Of a stretch of 62,914 nt of DNA, positions 1 through 8,942 are shown piece by piece. The position numbers and the translations under genes are program-made. Source of the stretch: Oscillospiraceae bacterium (lineage in GTDB: Bacteria > Bacillota > Clostridia > Oscillospirales > Acutalibacteraceae); assembly GCA_015066515.1 (NCBI GenBank), contig SVOH01000012.1, forward strand, positions 1-62,914. Reading direction: 5' to 3'. The stretch's first letter is position 1; each line of letters opens with the position of its first letter. Under the pieces are notes generated by a model, which saw nothing but the letters and a program-made list of their open reading frames with translations, ran no database searches and had not been told where the DNA came from.

Positions 1-97
1 TTCCCTTATTTTCGCTCATAAGGGCAAAAACAAGGGAAAATACATAACAGTTGAGTTTGTAATTAACGAAAACCCCAGTAATATCAAGGTTTTTTAG
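1..97 (+). CDS. C-terminal end of an unknown protein (partial, start outside window)
   Basis: Frame 2 is open from the first base to a TAG at 95-97 and encodes about 31 residues, ending in GKYITVEFVINENPSNIKVF. This is Lys/Asn-rich with an alternating beta-like pattern. I do not recognise the family. The next open frame, the HAD fragment at 113, lies in the same reading frame just after this stop. The stretch could be the end of an independent gene or part of a disrupted locus. It is too short to assign a function. Confidence 0.4.
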   Translation, partial: SLIFAHKGKNKGKYITVEFVINENPSNIKVF

Positions 98-112
98 AGT
101 GTAGGACAGTTA

Positions 113-403
113 ATGTCTGATAAATTGGAATTTGTAATGACCTCAAGCGATTATTTGTTTAGAAAACCAAACAAGATTATGTTTGAAATTGCGTTAAAGA
201 AATCCCGACTTGATGCATCTGAAGTGTGGTACTGCGGTGATAATGTTATTGCAGATATCGAATCGGCGTCACAACTCGGTATTTTTCCTGTGTGGTACGA
301 TAATAACACTGATGCAAATATTGGTGATATAACTCCCAACTGCGAACATCTACATATTCATGAGTGGGACGAGTTGATAAATATTCTTTTAAATTGCAGG
401 TGA
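113..403 (+). pseudogene. HAD-superfamily hydrolase, C-terminal half only (truncated)
   Basis: The 96-residue product contains the second half of a HAD phosphatase. There is a motif III-like lysine region (FRKPNKIMFEIALKK, about residues 17-31) and a motif IV-like acidic loop (YCGDNVIADIESA, about 40-52), followed by GIFPVWYDN. The nucleophile motif DxDxT and the cap domain are absent, and the frame upstream is closed by TAG at 95-97. HAD enzymes normally need 200 or more residues, so this looks like a remnant. No good ribosome site precedes ATG 113. It sits 7 bp before the DUF218 gene. It could be a real short protein, but catalysis without the DxD motif is unlikely. Confidence 0.55.
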
Positions 404-410
404 GCATTTA

Positions 411-1007
411 ATGAATAAAATTTTTACCGACATTACAAACTATATATTTGTAAAGGACGAGCCGCGAAAGGTCGATGCAATATTTTTACCAGGCGGTTCG
501 CATCCCGAGCAGCCAGAATACGCCGCAGAATTATTCAAAAAAGATATAGCCCCTATTTTAATTGTGTCGGGTGGAATTAGTGTTAAGAAGCAAATGTTTG
601 ATGGTGTTAAATCAAAAGCGGATGTTTACAACAAAGAATACAAAACCGATTGTGAATTTTTGACTGACGTATTGAGTATTAACGGTGTTCCAATGTCGGC
701 AATTTATGGTGAGGATAAATCAGGTCATACAAGAGATAACGCTTTCTTTTCTAAAAGGGTTGTCGACGAAAACAATTTAAAAATTAAAACTGCAATCATT
801 GTATGCAAGGCATTTCATGCCCGTAGGTGTTTAATGCTTTACAGTCTTGCATTTCCTGATACAAAGTTTTATATTTGTCCTGTAGTATGCATGGGAATTA
901 CCAAAGATAATTGGTATAAAACCGAAAAGGGAATAGATCGTGTTTTTGGTGAACTTGCCCGTTGCGGAAATCAATTTCTTGGAGATATCAAGGAGAATTT
1001 ACTATGA
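411..1007 (+). CDS. YdcF/SanA-like DUF218 family protein
   Basis: The 198-residue protein has the DUF218 (YdcF-like) layout. A first strand and loop VDAIFLPGGSHPEQPEYAAELF (about 22-43) are followed by a second strand ending in VSGG. The segment GEDKSGHTRDNAFF (about 100-113) corresponds to the family's E-x-x-S-x-x-T-x-x-N signature, followed by a strand IIVCKAFHARRCLML. There is no signal peptide or membrane helix, so it is probably the cytosolic YdcF type and not the membrane-anchored SanA/ElyC type. The substrate is unknown; relatives bind nucleotide-type ligands or act in envelope metabolism. AGGTGAG precedes ATG 411. Its stop overlaps the next start (ATGA), indicating translational coupling. 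Confidence 0.8.
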   Translation: MNKIFTDITNYIFVKDEPRKVDAIFLPGGSHPEQPEYAAELFKKDIAPILIVSGGISVKKQMFDGVKSKADVYNKEYKTDCEFLTDVLSINGVPMSAIYGEDKSGHTRDNAFFSKRVVDENNLKIKTAIIVCKAFHARRCLMLYSLAFPDTKFYICPVVCMGITKDNWYKTEKGIDRVFGELARCGNQFLGDIKENLL

Positions 1008-1354
1008 TTCACAATATGAAACTATGGGGCGATGCTTTTCAAAGTATAGCTGACGGTAACAAGACAATTGAACTGCGACTTAATGACGAAAAGCGTCAGA
1101 AAATAAATATTGGTGATACCATTATTTTTAACTGCACAAAAAATAATGATGCAATAACTGCCAAAGTAAAAGCATTACACAAATTTGATGATTTTAAAGA
1201 GCTTTATGAGTGTTTACCGCTTGATAAATGCGGTTATTCAAAAGATGAGATTGAAACTGCCCATTATACCGATATGTATGATTATTATAGCGTAGAGCAA
1301 ATAGAAAAGTATGGTGTTTTGGGTATTGAACTATATGATATTACATTTAGTTAA
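1004..1354 (+). CDS. ASCH domain protein
   Basis: The 116-residue protein matches the ASCH (ASC-1 homology, PUA-like) fold. It starts MKLWGDAFQSIADGNKTIELRLNDEKRQ, where a Lys/Glu-Arg pair in the first helix and strand is typical, followed by INIGDTIIF. The C-terminus has YSVEQIEKYGVLGIELY. ASCH proteins are thought to bind RNA or nucleotides, and some hydrolyse modified nucleosides; the substrate here is unknown. I chose ATG 1004, not the upstream in-frame start at 962, because AAGGAG lies at the right distance and the start overlaps the stop of the DUF218 gene. It is the last gene of this short operon. Confidence 0.82.
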   Translation: MIHNMKLWGDAFQSIADGNKTIELRLNDEKRQKINIGDTIIFNCTKNNDAITAKVKALHKFDDFKELYECLPLDKCGYSKDEIETAHYTDMYDYYSVEQIEKYGVLGIELYDITFS

Positions 1355-1440
1355 AAATGCACATAAAAGTAAAATGCTTTTTGAAAAAATTGTCAAAATA
1401 AATGAAATTGTAAAAAATTGTTTATTTTTTAACAAAATAC

Positions 1441-1469
1441 TTGCAAATTTAAGTTAAATAGGGTAAAAT
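1441..1469 (+). promoter_or_regulatory. sigma-A promoter of gap
   Basis: TTGCAA at 1441-1446 and TAAAAT at 1464-1469 are separated by 17 bp. A strong AGGAGGT ribosome site (1488-1494) follows, 7 bp before the gap start. Confidence 0.75.
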
Positions 1470-1501
1470 ACCATATAGAAAATTTTTAGGAGGTAATTCC
1501 A

Positions 1502-2533
1502 ATGGTTAAAGTTGCTATTAACGGATTCGGCCGTATCGGTCGTCTCGCATTCCGTCAGATGTTTGGTGCTGAAGGCTACGATGTAGTAGCTATCAACGAC
1601 CTTACAAAGCCCTCAATGCTTGCAAATCTTTTAAAGTATGACACAGCACAGGGTGGTTACTGTGGTTACATCGGTGAAAATCTTCACACTGTAGCTGCTG
1701 ATGATGAGGCTGGTACCATCACAGTTGACGGCAAAACTCTCAAAATTTATGCTGAAAAAGACGCTAAGGATCTTCCTTGGGGCGAATTGGGTGTAGACGT
1801 AGTTCTCGAATGCACAGGCTTCTACTGCTCAAAAGAAAAGTCACAGGCTCACATTGATGCAGGTGCAAAAAAGGTTGTTATTTCTGCTCCAGCAGGTAAC
1901 GATCTCCCAACTATCGTTTACAGCGTAAACGAAAACACTCTTACTAAAGAAGACAACATCATTTCTGCTGCTTCTTGCACAACTAACTGCCTCGCTCCTA
2001 TGGCTAAGGCTCTTAACGATTATGCTGCAATCCAGAGCGGTATTATGAGCACAATCCACGCTTACACAGGCGACCAGATGATTCTTGACGGTCCTCACAG
2101 AAAGGGTGACCTTCGCCGTGCACGCGCTGGCGCTGCAAACATTGTTCCTAACAGCACAGGTGCTGCAAAGGCTATCGGTCTTGTAATTCCTGAGCTCAAC
2201 GGCAAGCTTATCGGTTCTGCACAGCGTGTTCCAGTTCCTACCGGTTCTACAACCATCCTTACAGCAGTTGTTAAGGGTGCTGACGTAACCAAGGAAGGCA
2301 TTAACGCTGCTATGAAGGCTGCTGCAAGTGATTCATTCGGTTACAACGAAGATCAAATCGTTTCTTCTGACGTAATCGGTATGCGTTACGGTTCACTCTT
2401 TGATGCTACTCAGACAATGGTATCAAAGGTTGGTGACGATCTCTATCAGGTACAGGTTGTTTCTTGGTATGACAACGAAAACAGCTACACAAGCCAGATG
2501 GTTCGTACAATTAAGTACTTCGCTGAAATCTAA
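1502..2533 (+). CDS. gap: Glyceraldehyde-3-phosphate dehydrogenase (phosphorylating)
   Basis: This enzyme converts glyceraldehyde 3-phosphate, phosphate and NAD+ to 1,3-bisphosphoglycerate in cytosolic glycolysis. The 343-residue length is normal. The N-terminus has the Rossmann motif NGFGRIGR (7-14), and Asp33 in IND indicates preference for NAD. The catalytic site ASCTTNC contains the nucleophile Cys159. The later segments HAYTGDQ and SWYDNENSY are typical. Codon choice is visibly more optimised (C-ending, AAG-rich) than in neighbouring genes, as expected of a highly expressed gene. It is a monocistronic unit with its own promoter, a strong ribosome site and a bidirectional terminator. Confidence 0.98.
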   Translation: MVKVAINGFGRIGRLAFRQMFGAEGYDVVAINDLTKPSMLANLLKYDTAQGGYCGYIGENLHTVAADDEAGTITVDGKTLKIYAEKDAKDLPWGELGVDVVLECTGFYCSKEKSQAHIDAGAKKVVISAPAGNDLPTIVYSVNENTLTKEDNIISAASCTTNCLAPMAKALNDYAAIQSGIMSTIHAYTGDQMILDGPHRKGDLRRARAGAANIVPNSTGAAKAIGLVIPELNGKLIGSAQRVPVPTGSTTILTAVVKGADVTKEGINAAMKAAASDSFGYNEDQIVSSDVIGMRYGSLFDATQTMVSKVGDDLYQVQVVSWYDNENSYTSQMVRTIKYFAEI

Positions 2534-2552
2534 TTTAATATTTAGATAATTT

Positions 2553-2585
2553 AAATGCTCTGCTTTTTAAGCAGAGCATTTTTGT
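2553..2585. terminator. Bidirectional intrinsic terminator between gap and nfnB
   Basis: The sequence AAATGCTCTGCTT, a short T loop, then AAGCAGAGCATTT forms a stem followed by T-rich DNA on the plus strand. An A-rich left flank serves the convergent minus-strand operon. Confidence 0.85.
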
Positions 2586-2589
2586 TTAA

Positions 2590-3996
2590 TTATTTACTTA
2601 AATATTCATCTATAGCTTTTGCGGCGGTCTTACCGGCACCCATTGCAGATATTACCGTTGCTGCGCCCGTTACGGCGTCTCCGCCTGCATAAACGCCATC
2701 GCGAGTGGTTAGACCGTCTTCGGTAACTATAATACCACCACGGCAATTTACTTCAAGACCATCCGTCGTATTTTTGATAAGAGGGTTAGGGGAGGTGCCT
2801 ATTGATATAATTACCGTGTCAACGTCGATTGTAAATTCAGAGTTTTCTACGGGAACGGGTCGGCGTCTGCCTTTTTCGTCGGGTTCGCCCAACTCCATTT
2901 TTATGCATTTCATACCCGTAACAAAACCGTTTTTTTCGTCACGAGGGTTATCGGGGTTGTTATAGCCCAAAATCTCGGTTGGGTTGCAAAGCAGTTTAAA
3001 GATAATGCCTTCTTCCTTGGCGTGCTCAACCTCTTCCTTACGGGCAGGTAATTCATCCATAGAACGACGATAAACAATATACACCTGCTCAGCGCCTAAA
3101 CGCAGTGCAGTACGAGCCGCATCCATAGCAACATTGCCGCCACCAACAACTGCAACCTTACCACCCTTCATAATAGGGGTATCGGGGTTTTGCAAATATG
3201 ATTTCATAAGGTTGCTTCTTGTCAAGAATTCGTTAGCCGAGTAAACACCTTTAAGTGATTCGCCGGGTATTCCCATAAAGTTTGGTAGTCCCGCGCCCGA
3301 GCCTATAAACACCGCCTCGAAGCCGCTTTCAAAAAGCTCATCTATTGTAAGAGTTTTGCCGATTACAACGTTGGTCTGAATATTAACGCCAAGTTGTTTA
3401 AGTGTATCAACCTCTTTTGCGACAATTGATTTGGGAAGTCTAAATTCCGGAATGCCGTAAACCAAAACACCGCCCGCAGTGTGTAATGCCTCAAATACTG
3501 TAACCTCATAACCTTTTTTTGCAAGGTCGCCCGCACAGGTTAGTCCCGACGGACCCGAGCCCACGACCGCAACCTTATGACCGTTAGATTGGGGTTTTAC
3601 GGGTTGTTCTTTAGAGTTATTGTTATGCCAATCGGCAACAAAGCGTTCAAGTCTGCCAATGCCAACGGGTTCAAATTTAATGCCTAAGGTACATTTGCTT
3701 TCGCACTGATTTTCTTGCGGACATACTCTACCACAAACAGCAGGTAGGGAAGAAGAAAGCGAAATAACGTTATAAGCTCCTTCAAAATCACCGTCTTTTA
3801 TATGTGATATAAAGTTTGGTATATCAATATTTACAGGGCAACCGTTTACACAAGGCGCATTTTTGCAGTTAAGGCAACGTTGCGCTTCGGCAATGGCAAT
3901 TTCCTCGTTGTAGCCTAAAGCTACCTCATCAAAGTTGTGTGCGCGAACGGCGGGTTCTTGCGTTGGCATTTCGTGTTTTTTAGGATTAATAGCCAT
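2590..3996 (-). CDS. nfnB: NfnB-type large subunit of NADH-dependent ferredoxin:NADP+ oxidoreductase (GltA-like)
   Basis: The 468-residue flavoprotein is related to the small subunit of glutamate synthase. N-terminal cysteines Cys41, Cys44, Cys49 and Cys53 (CLNCKNAPCVNGC) and Cys88, Cys92, Cys98 and Cys102 bind two [4Fe-4S] clusters. An FAD-binding VAVVGSGPSGL follows near residue 145, then a second dinucleotide motif VAVVGGGNVAMDAA near 285 for NADP(H). The C-terminal GGD segment (VYAGGDAVTGAATV) completes the FAD site. No GltB-like glutamate synthase large subunit is adjacent. The partner is an FNR-like subunit encoded 9 bp upstream, which points to NfnAB. That complex couples ferredoxin and NADH oxidation to NADP+ reduction by electron bifurcation. 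A GltA role in glutamate synthesis is less likely. Confidence 0.88.
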   Translation of the reverse strand: MAINPKKHEMPTQEPAVRAHNFDEVALGYNEEIAIAEAQRCLNCKNAPCVNGCPVNIDIPNFISHIKDGDFEGAYNVISLSSSLPAVCGRVCPQENQCESKCTLGIKFEPVGIGRLERFVADWHNNNSKEQPVKPQSNGHKVAVVGSGPSGLTCAGDLAKKGYEVTVFEALHTAGGVLVYGIPEFRLPKSIVAKEVDTLKQLGVNIQTNVVIGKTLTIDELFESGFEAVFIGSGAGLPNFMGIPGESLKGVYSANEFLTRSNLMKSYLQNPDTPIMKGGKVAVVGGGNVAMDAARTALRLGAEQVYIVYRRSMDELPARKEEVEHAKEEGIIFKLLCNPTEILGYNNPDNPRDEKNGFVTGMKCIKMELGEPDEKGRRRPVPVENSEFTIDVDTVIISIGTSPNPLIKNTTDGLEVNCRGGIIVTEDGLTTRDGVYAGGDAVTGAATVISAMGAGKTAAKAIDEYLSK

Positions 3997-4005
3997 ATTA
4001 TCACC

Positions 4006-4854
4006 TTATGCCTTTCTAAATAGGTTACAGCTGTCTTCGTAAGCGTGCCGCTCAAATTCAGCATACATACGGCCTCTGGACATTGCTTCGTCAAAATCTA
4101 CCTGATATCCGTCAAAGTCAGGGCCATCTACACAAGCAAACTTTGTAACACGCTTGCCGTCAATATTCAGTGTCAATCGACAACCACCGCACATACCTGT
4201 ACCATCAATCATAATTGGGTTCATTGATACTGTTACAGGTGTGCCGTAAGGGCGCGCAGCTTCAACAACAAACTTCATCATAATAAGCGGACCAATGGTG
4301 ATTATCATATCAAACTGTTCGCCGTTTTTAAGCATATCGATTAGTGGTGCACAAACATTACCTTGTGTACCATATGAACCGTCATCGGTCATAATATGTA
4401 AGCTATCAGAGCAAGATTTGAATTCGTCTTCAAGTATTATCAAATCTTTATTTCTAAAGCCGATTATACTTGTAACCTCGGCGCCCTGATTGTGCAAGGC
4501 TTCTGCTATAGGCATAGCAATAGCGCAGCCAACTCCGCCACCGATAATACATACTTTTTTAAATTCATCTATATGAGTGGGCTCACCCAATGGACCGACA
4601 AAGTCTTTTATAAACTCGCCGGCAATTTTTTGATTAAGCTTGTTTGTTGTAGCGCCAACTATTTGAAATATAATTTTAACAGTACCTTTTTCTTTATTTA
4701 CTCCCGCAACAGTAAGGGGAATGCGTTCGCCATTTTCATCAACACGCAATATTATAAACTGACCCGGAAGCGCCTTGTTAGCTACAAGCGGAGCATATAT
4801 TTCCATTTGTGTAACAGCTGTGTTTAATATTTTTTTACTTACAATTTTATACAT
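4006..4854 (-). CDS. nfnA: NfnA-type small subunit (ferredoxin-NADP reductase-like, PyrK-like)
   Basis: The 282-residue protein has an N-terminal FAD-binding barrel (residues 1-95) with RIPLTVAG. An NAD-binding domain begins VCIIGGGVGCAIAMPIAEAL (102-121). A [2Fe-2S] site follows with Cys222, Cys225, Cys241 and nearby Asp217 (DGTGMCGGC). Established structural work on the Thermotoga enzyme describes three Cys plus one Asp as ligands, and the same residues can be seen here. It resembles PyrK and SudB, but its tight linkage with the GltA-like gene downstream supports NfnA. It is the first gene of the nfnAB operon, preceded by GAAGG at the correct spacing and a consensus promoter. Confidence 0.88.
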   Translation of the reverse strand: MYKIVSKKILNTAVTQMEIYAPLVANKALPGQFIILRVDENGERIPLTVAGVNKEKGTVKIIFQIVGATTNKLNQKIAGEFIKDFVGPLGEPTHIDEFKKVCIIGGGVGCAIAMPIAEALHNQGAEVTSIIGFRNKDLIILEDEFKSCSDSLHIMTDDGSYGTQGNVCAPLIDMLKNGEQFDMIITIGPLIMMKFVVEAARPYGTPVTVSMNPIMIDGTGMCGGCRLTLNIDGKRVTKFACVDGPDFDGYQVDFDEAMSRGRMYAEFERHAYEDSCNLFRKA

Positions 4855-4865
4855 TAAATAACCTT

Positions 4866-4880
4866 CAATCTTAAAGATTG
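4866..4880 (-). repeat. Inverted repeat in the nfnAB 5' leader (candidate operator)
   Basis: CAATCTT-A-AAGATTG is a perfect 7-bp inverted repeat with one central base. It is 4 bp downstream of the -10 element and 11 bp before the start codon of nfnA. No U-tract follows, so it is not a terminator. A binding site for a repressor is possible; which protein is unknown. Confidence 0.45.
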
Positions 4881-4884
4881 TAAT

Positions 4885-4913
4885 ATTATATTATAAATAC
4901 ACGTATATGTCAA
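4885..4913 (-). promoter_or_regulatory. sigma-A promoter of nfnAB
   Basis: On the minus strand, TTGACA (4908-4913) and TATAAT (4885-4890) are both consensus hexamers 17 bp apart. A perfect inverted repeat (4866-4880) lies at or just after the expected start of transcription. Confidence 0.85.
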
Positions 4914-4950
4914 CCGATACTCACTAAGAAATTTAGGCTGAAATTTATGA

Positions 4951-4976
4951 AAAAATGCCGCAAATGCGGCATTTTT
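4951..4976 (-). terminator. Intrinsic terminator after the P-type ATPase gene
   Basis: AAAAATGCCG-CAAATG-CGGCATTTTT lies immediately downstream of the ATPase stop codon on the minus strand. The stem contains the T-run. Confidence 0.8.
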
Positions 4977-4977
4977 A

Positions 4978-7560
4978 TTAAAATATTTTTTTTGCAATTA
5001 TTCGACTGAATAATTTTTTAATTTCGCATATGGGGATAATCGAAATTGAAAGAGCTAGACTTAGCAACAACTTTCCAAATGAAAGTACTTCTAATCCAAA
5101 AACATATCCAGCAGGAGTAATAACAAGGAATAAAGCGATAAACAGTACAAGAACTGTAGTGTAATTCATAAATTTATTACCTTTGAAATCTGCTTTAATA
5201 ATAGTATCATGTGTTTTAAGATTAAATGAATGGAAGATTTGAACCATTGAAAGTGTTGAAAAAGCCATTGTAGAACCGCCAATGGCGAAAGAAATAAGTG
5301 TTAATGCGGCAATTACAATTGCATCACATGCTATATTTATTGAAGCACCTTTACTAAATAAGTGGCCAGATAAAGCAATAGGTTTTTTTCGCATAACATC
5401 AAGCTCTGATTTTTCTGTTGTAAGTGATATAACTGAGGTAGAGTCGGTGAGTAAATTTATCCACAAAAGTTGTAATGCGGCAAGTGGTGGCATACCAAAG
5501 AAAAGCATACCTAGAATAAAAGCTAAAATTTCGCCAAAATTACAACTTAACAAATAAGATACAGATTTTTTTACGTTTTCAAACAGCCCACGGCTTTCGC
5601 AAATGGAGTTTACAACCGACATAAACTTTTTATTTTCAATAATTACATCAGCATTTCCCTTGGCAATATCAGTTCCGTAACTGCCAACGGAACAACCTAT
5701 ATCTGCAACACTCAATGCATCAGCATCTTCGGTACCGTTACCTGTAACTGCAACAATTTTCTCTTTTTTTTGCCAAGCATTTATTATGCGAATTTTATCT
5801 TCAGGACTAATTCTAGCATACACTGTGTATTTTTCAATTTGGTTACAAAGTTCGGTATCTGTTAATTCACTTAATTCAGTTCCACTAATTGCCTGAGAAT
5901 CATCTTGTAAAATGCCAATACGACGAGCAATCGTTTTTGCAGTGTCGATGTTATCGCCGGTCATCATAATTGTATTTATGCCCGCCATTTTACAAGTTTT
6001 TATGGCTTCAACGGTATCTGATTGTGGTGGATCATAAAGTGCTAGTAAACCCACAAAAGTTAATTCATTTTCGATTAATTCAGGATCAGGACTAGAGGGT
6101 ATTTCATCTAACTTTTTAATAGCAACGCAAATCGCACGGTATGAATCCTTCGTAAGATTTTTATATACCTCGTAAATTGTATCTTTGTTTTGTAAACTGC
6201 ATTTTTCGATTAACACTTCCAGTGCACCTTTGACGACTGCTACAGGGGTGCCACCAATCATATTAATACTTGTCATTGTTTTACGAGTACTGTCAAATGA
6301 TATTTGTGCTAATCTTGGAAATAGATTGCCAATATCTACTTTTGACATTGTTGTAAGCTTTTCGCAAGCGTTTTCGATTGCTTTTTCGGTTGAATCGTTT
6401 TCTAGCATTGAACACGAAACAGTTAATTGTAATGCAGAAAGAGCTTTTTCTGGTATGACATCTGCAGAGATGTCAATCAGTTCTTCGCCGTCGTATATAT
6501 AATTTAGTTCCATATTGTTTTTTGTAAGTATTCCTGTTTTGTCAACACAAAAAACTTCTGTTTGACCGAGTAACTCCAGTGCTTTAGTGTTTTTAATTAT
6601 AACACGATCATTTATCATTCGGTGAATACCTAACGCTATTACAATAGTGGATATTGCGGGTAAGCTCTCAGGCATTGCACAAATTCCAAGAGCAACTGCA
6701 TTAAGAAGAGAATTCACTGTAATACTTGCAAATGGTTCAGCAGTATTAAAATTTTGAATAATTCCGATTAAAAAAGCAATAACACAAATTATAAGTATTG
6801 CGGTATTGATTTTTTTCCCACTTTTGTTTAATGAATCTGTAATAGGTAGCGTTTCTGAATTTATTTGTCGATTTATATCGGTAATTTTACCTATCTCTGT
6901 TCGAAGACCTGTTTCAACTACGACCGCAGTTGCATTTCCGTGAACAACACTACAACCCGCAAACACCATATTTTTTCTTGCGGTTGATAACGTTATGTCT
7001 TCAAATATAGCATTTGCGTCTTTTTCAACAGGAATTATGTCTCCTGACAATACCGATTCATTGCAACGAAATGAATCGGTGGCAATAAGTCGCGCATCAG
7101 CCGTGATATAATCGCCTTCATTCAATATAATTATATCGCCAGGTACTAACAAATCAGAGGGAATAAATTGCTTTTTGTTATCACGAATTACTTCGACTTT
7201 AGGATTAGATGCATTTTGTATTTCATCAAGAGCTAAGTCACATTTGTAAAGATGAAATGCACTTATAAATGCATTGAGAAATACTATAGCGATAATGAGA
7301 ATTGGAAAATAAAAATTATTTGGATTGTAAATTAAATTTACAACGAAAGTTATAATGGCAACAGTAATCAAGAAGTATACAACTTTGTTTTTAAGTTGAG
7401 AGAAAAAGCGAGTTAATAAACTGTTTTTATGAGTTATAGCAGTAGTGTTTTTACCGTATATTTCAATGCGCTCATCAACTTCACTTGACCACAAGCCGTT
7501 TTCTTTATTCGTTTTAAGCTCACTTAACACATTTTCTATTTCAGAACTGTGCCAAATCAT
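4978..7560 (-). CDS. P2-type cation-transporting ATPase with atypical catalytic motifs
   Basis: The 860-residue protein has the SERCA/PMCA-like layout: an N-terminal cytosolic segment, M1-M2 near 58-105, an actuator domain, M3-M4 with AMPESLPA (295-302), P and N domains, then M5-M10. The phosphorylation site is DKTGILT (340-346, canonical DKTGTLT), with the Asp340 nucleophile kept. KGA (444-446) and TGDN (534-537) are conserved. Key deviations are SGDI (172-175) where TGES is expected, and TGNGTEDADAL (606-616) where TGDGVNDAPAL is expected. The dephosphorylation Glu is therefore Asp, and the first hinge Asp is Asn. M6 keeps NLLTD. The family exports Ca2+ or related cations, but activity here is uncertain. 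It lies 18 bp after glyA, probably co-transcribed. Confidence 0.85.
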   Translation of the reverse strand: MIWHSSEIENVLSELKTNKENGLWSSEVDERIEIYGKNTTAITHKNSLLTRFFSQLKNKVVYFLITVAIITFVVNLIYNPNNFYFPILIIAIVFLNAFISAFHLYKCDLALDEIQNASNPKVEVIRDNKKQFIPSDLLVPGDIIILNEGDYITADARLIATDSFRCNESVLSGDIIPVEKDANAIFEDITLSTARKNMVFAGCSVVHGNATAVVVETGLRTEIGKITDINRQINSETLPITDSLNKSGKKINTAILIICVIAFLIGIIQNFNTAEPFASITVNSLLNAVALGICAMPESLPAISTIVIALGIHRMINDRVIIKNTKALELLGQTEVFCVDKTGILTKNNMELNYIYDGEELIDISADVIPEKALSALQLTVSCSMLENDSTEKAIENACEKLTTMSKVDIGNLFPRLAQISFDSTRKTMTSINMIGGTPVAVVKGALEVLIEKCSLQNKDTIYEVYKNLTKDSYRAICVAIKKLDEIPSSPDPELIENELTFVGLLALYDPPQSDTVEAIKTCKMAGINTIMMTGDNIDTAKTIARRIGILQDDSQAISGTELSELTDTELCNQIEKYTVYARISPEDKIRIINAWQKKEKIVAVTGNGTEDADALSVADIGCSVGSYGTDIAKGNADVIIENKKFMSVVNSICESRGLFENVKKSVSYLLSCNFGEILAFILGMLFFGMPPLAALQLLWINLLTDSTSVISLTTEKSELDVMRKKPIALSGHLFSKGASINIACDAIVIAALTLISFAIGGSTMAFSTLSMVQIFHSFNLKTHDTIIKADFKGNKFMNYTTVLVLFIALFLVITPAGYVFGLEVLSFGKLLLSLALSISIIPICEIKKLFSRIIAKKIF

Positions 7561-7578
7561 ATTATCACTCCGTTAAAA

Positions 7579-8820
7579 TTAGTCATTATATATAGGGAAC
7601 TGTGCGCAAAGAGCCTGAACCTCAGCGGTAATACGCTCTTTATTTGCGTCAAAATCGGTGATAATATCTTTGATCCAGTCAGCAATAAGAAGCATTTCTT
7701 TTTCCTTAAAACCACGTGCTGTAACGGCAGGGGTACCAATACGCAAACCGCTTGTAACAAACGGGCTGTTAGGATCGTTTGGAATTGTGTTTTTATTTGC
7801 GGTAATGTGAACCTCGTCAAGACGGTGTTCAAGCTCTTTACCGGTAATATCAAAGTTAGTAAGCTTTAAAAGCATAAGATGATTATCGGTGCCGTCTGAT
7901 ACCAACTCAATACCATTTTTCTTGAGCGCATCGGCAAGTGTAGCGGCATTTTTTACAATTTGAGTTTGATATGCCTTAAATTCGTCGGTAAGCGCTTCGC
8001 CAAGAGCCACAGCTTTTGCCGCAATTATATGCATCAATGGACCGCCCTGTGTACCGGGGAATACTGCCTTGTCAATTTGTTTTGCAAGCTCTTCACGGCA
8101 CAAAATCATACCACCACGTGGGCCACGAAGTGTTTTGTGTGTGGTTGTTGTTACTACGTCAGCATAAGGAACAGGGGACGGGTGAAGACCTGCAGCTACA
8201 AGACCTGCAATATGTGCCATATCTACCATAAGGTAAGCGCCGACCTCGTCAGCGATTTCGCGGAACTTTTTAAAATCAATTGTTCTTGAGTATGCGCTGG
8301 CACCCGCAATTATCATTTTTGGTCTACATTCTAAAGCAATTTTACGAACATTTTCATAGTCAATTGCTTCGGTAGTGTCATCAACACCGTAAGGTACAAT
8401 ATTAAAATATTTGCCCGAAATATTAACAGGTGAACCGTGAGAAAGGTGACCACCTTGCTGCAAATTCATACCCATAACGGTATCGCCCGGCTCTAGCAAG
8501 GCAAAGAAAACCGCCAAATTTGCGTTTGCGCCGCTGTGTGGCTGAACGTTTGCGTGCTCTGCACCAAAGAGCTTTTTAGCACGCTCGCGAGCAATATCTT
8601 CAACAACGTCAACGCACTGACAGCCGCCATAATAACGTTTTGTGGGGTAGCCTTCAGCATATTTATTTGTAAGCACTCCGCCTGCGGCAAGAAGCACTGC
8701 CTTGGATACAATATTTTCAGAAGCGATAAGCTCTATATTGCCTTGTTGACGGTTTAGCTCTGCGTCACAAGCGGCAAAAACCTCGCTGTCATAATTTTTA
8801 AGTTCGTCAAAAAAGTTCAT
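7579..8820 (-). CDS. glyA: Serine hydroxymethyltransferase
   Basis: This PLP enzyme interconverts serine plus tetrahydrofolate with glycine plus methylene-tetrahydrofolate in the cytosol. The 413-residue protein is full length. The PLP-lysine motif [16 protein letters not shown] (about residues 221-236) is intact. The N-terminal [12 protein letters not shown] and the segment [14 protein letters not shown] are family signatures. It begins with ATG 8820 after AAGGAG and is transcribed from a consensus promoter at 8871-8899. The P-type ATPase follows in the same direction. Confidence 0.97.
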   Translation of the reverse strand: MNFFDELKNYDSEVFAACDAELNRQQGNIELIASENIVSKAVLLAAGGVLTNKYAEGYPTKRYYGGCQCVDVVEDIARERAKKLFGAEHANVQPHSGANANLAVFFALLEPGDTVMGMNLQQGGHLSHGSPVNISGKYFNIVPYGVDDTTEAIDYENVRKIALECRPKMIIAGASAYSRTIDFKKFREIADEVGAYLMVDMAHIAGLVAAGLHPSPVPYADVVTTTTHKTLRGPRGGMILCREELAKQIDKAVFPGTQGGPLMHIIAAKAVALGEALTDEFKAYQTQIVKNAATLADALKKNGIELVSDGTDNHLMLLKLTNFDITGKELEHRLDEVHITANKNTIPNDPNSPFVTSGLRIGTPAVTARGFKEKEMLLIADWIKDIITDFDANKERITAEVQALCAQFPIYND

Positions 8821-8870
8821 ATTTATTCTCCTTTGTTTTGGTAATATAATACACCATTATAATCTTTAAT

Positions 8871-8899
8871 ATTTTACCACTATTTATATTATTTGTCAA
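8871..8899 (-). promoter_or_regulatory. sigma-A promoter of glyA
   Basis: On the minus strand, TTGACA (8894-8899) and TAAAAT (8871-8876) are separated by 17 bp. Confidence 0.8.
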
Positions 8900-8915
8900 T
8901 AAAATACAAAAATAA

Positions 8916-8939
8916 TACAGGGGATTTAAATCCCCTGTA
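8916..8939 (-). terminator. Intrinsic terminator of tdk
   Basis: A perfect 24-bp palindrome (TACAGGGGATTT and its complement) starts 4 bp after the tdk stop. On the minus strand it is followed by a T-rich stretch (ATTATTTTTGTATTTT). It separates tdk from glyA. Confidence 0.8.
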
Positions 8940-8942
8940 AAA

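Noticed and set aside
2590-4854. Glutamate synthase (GltA with a reductase) assignment
   Set aside because: No large GltB-like subunit is present, and the FNR-like partner with a [2Fe-2S] site fits NfnAB.
8916-8939. Operator palindrome upstream of glyA
   Set aside because: The perfect 24-bp palindrome sits directly after the tdk stop, upstream of the glyA -35, and is followed by a T-rich stretch on the minus strand. A terminator explains it better.
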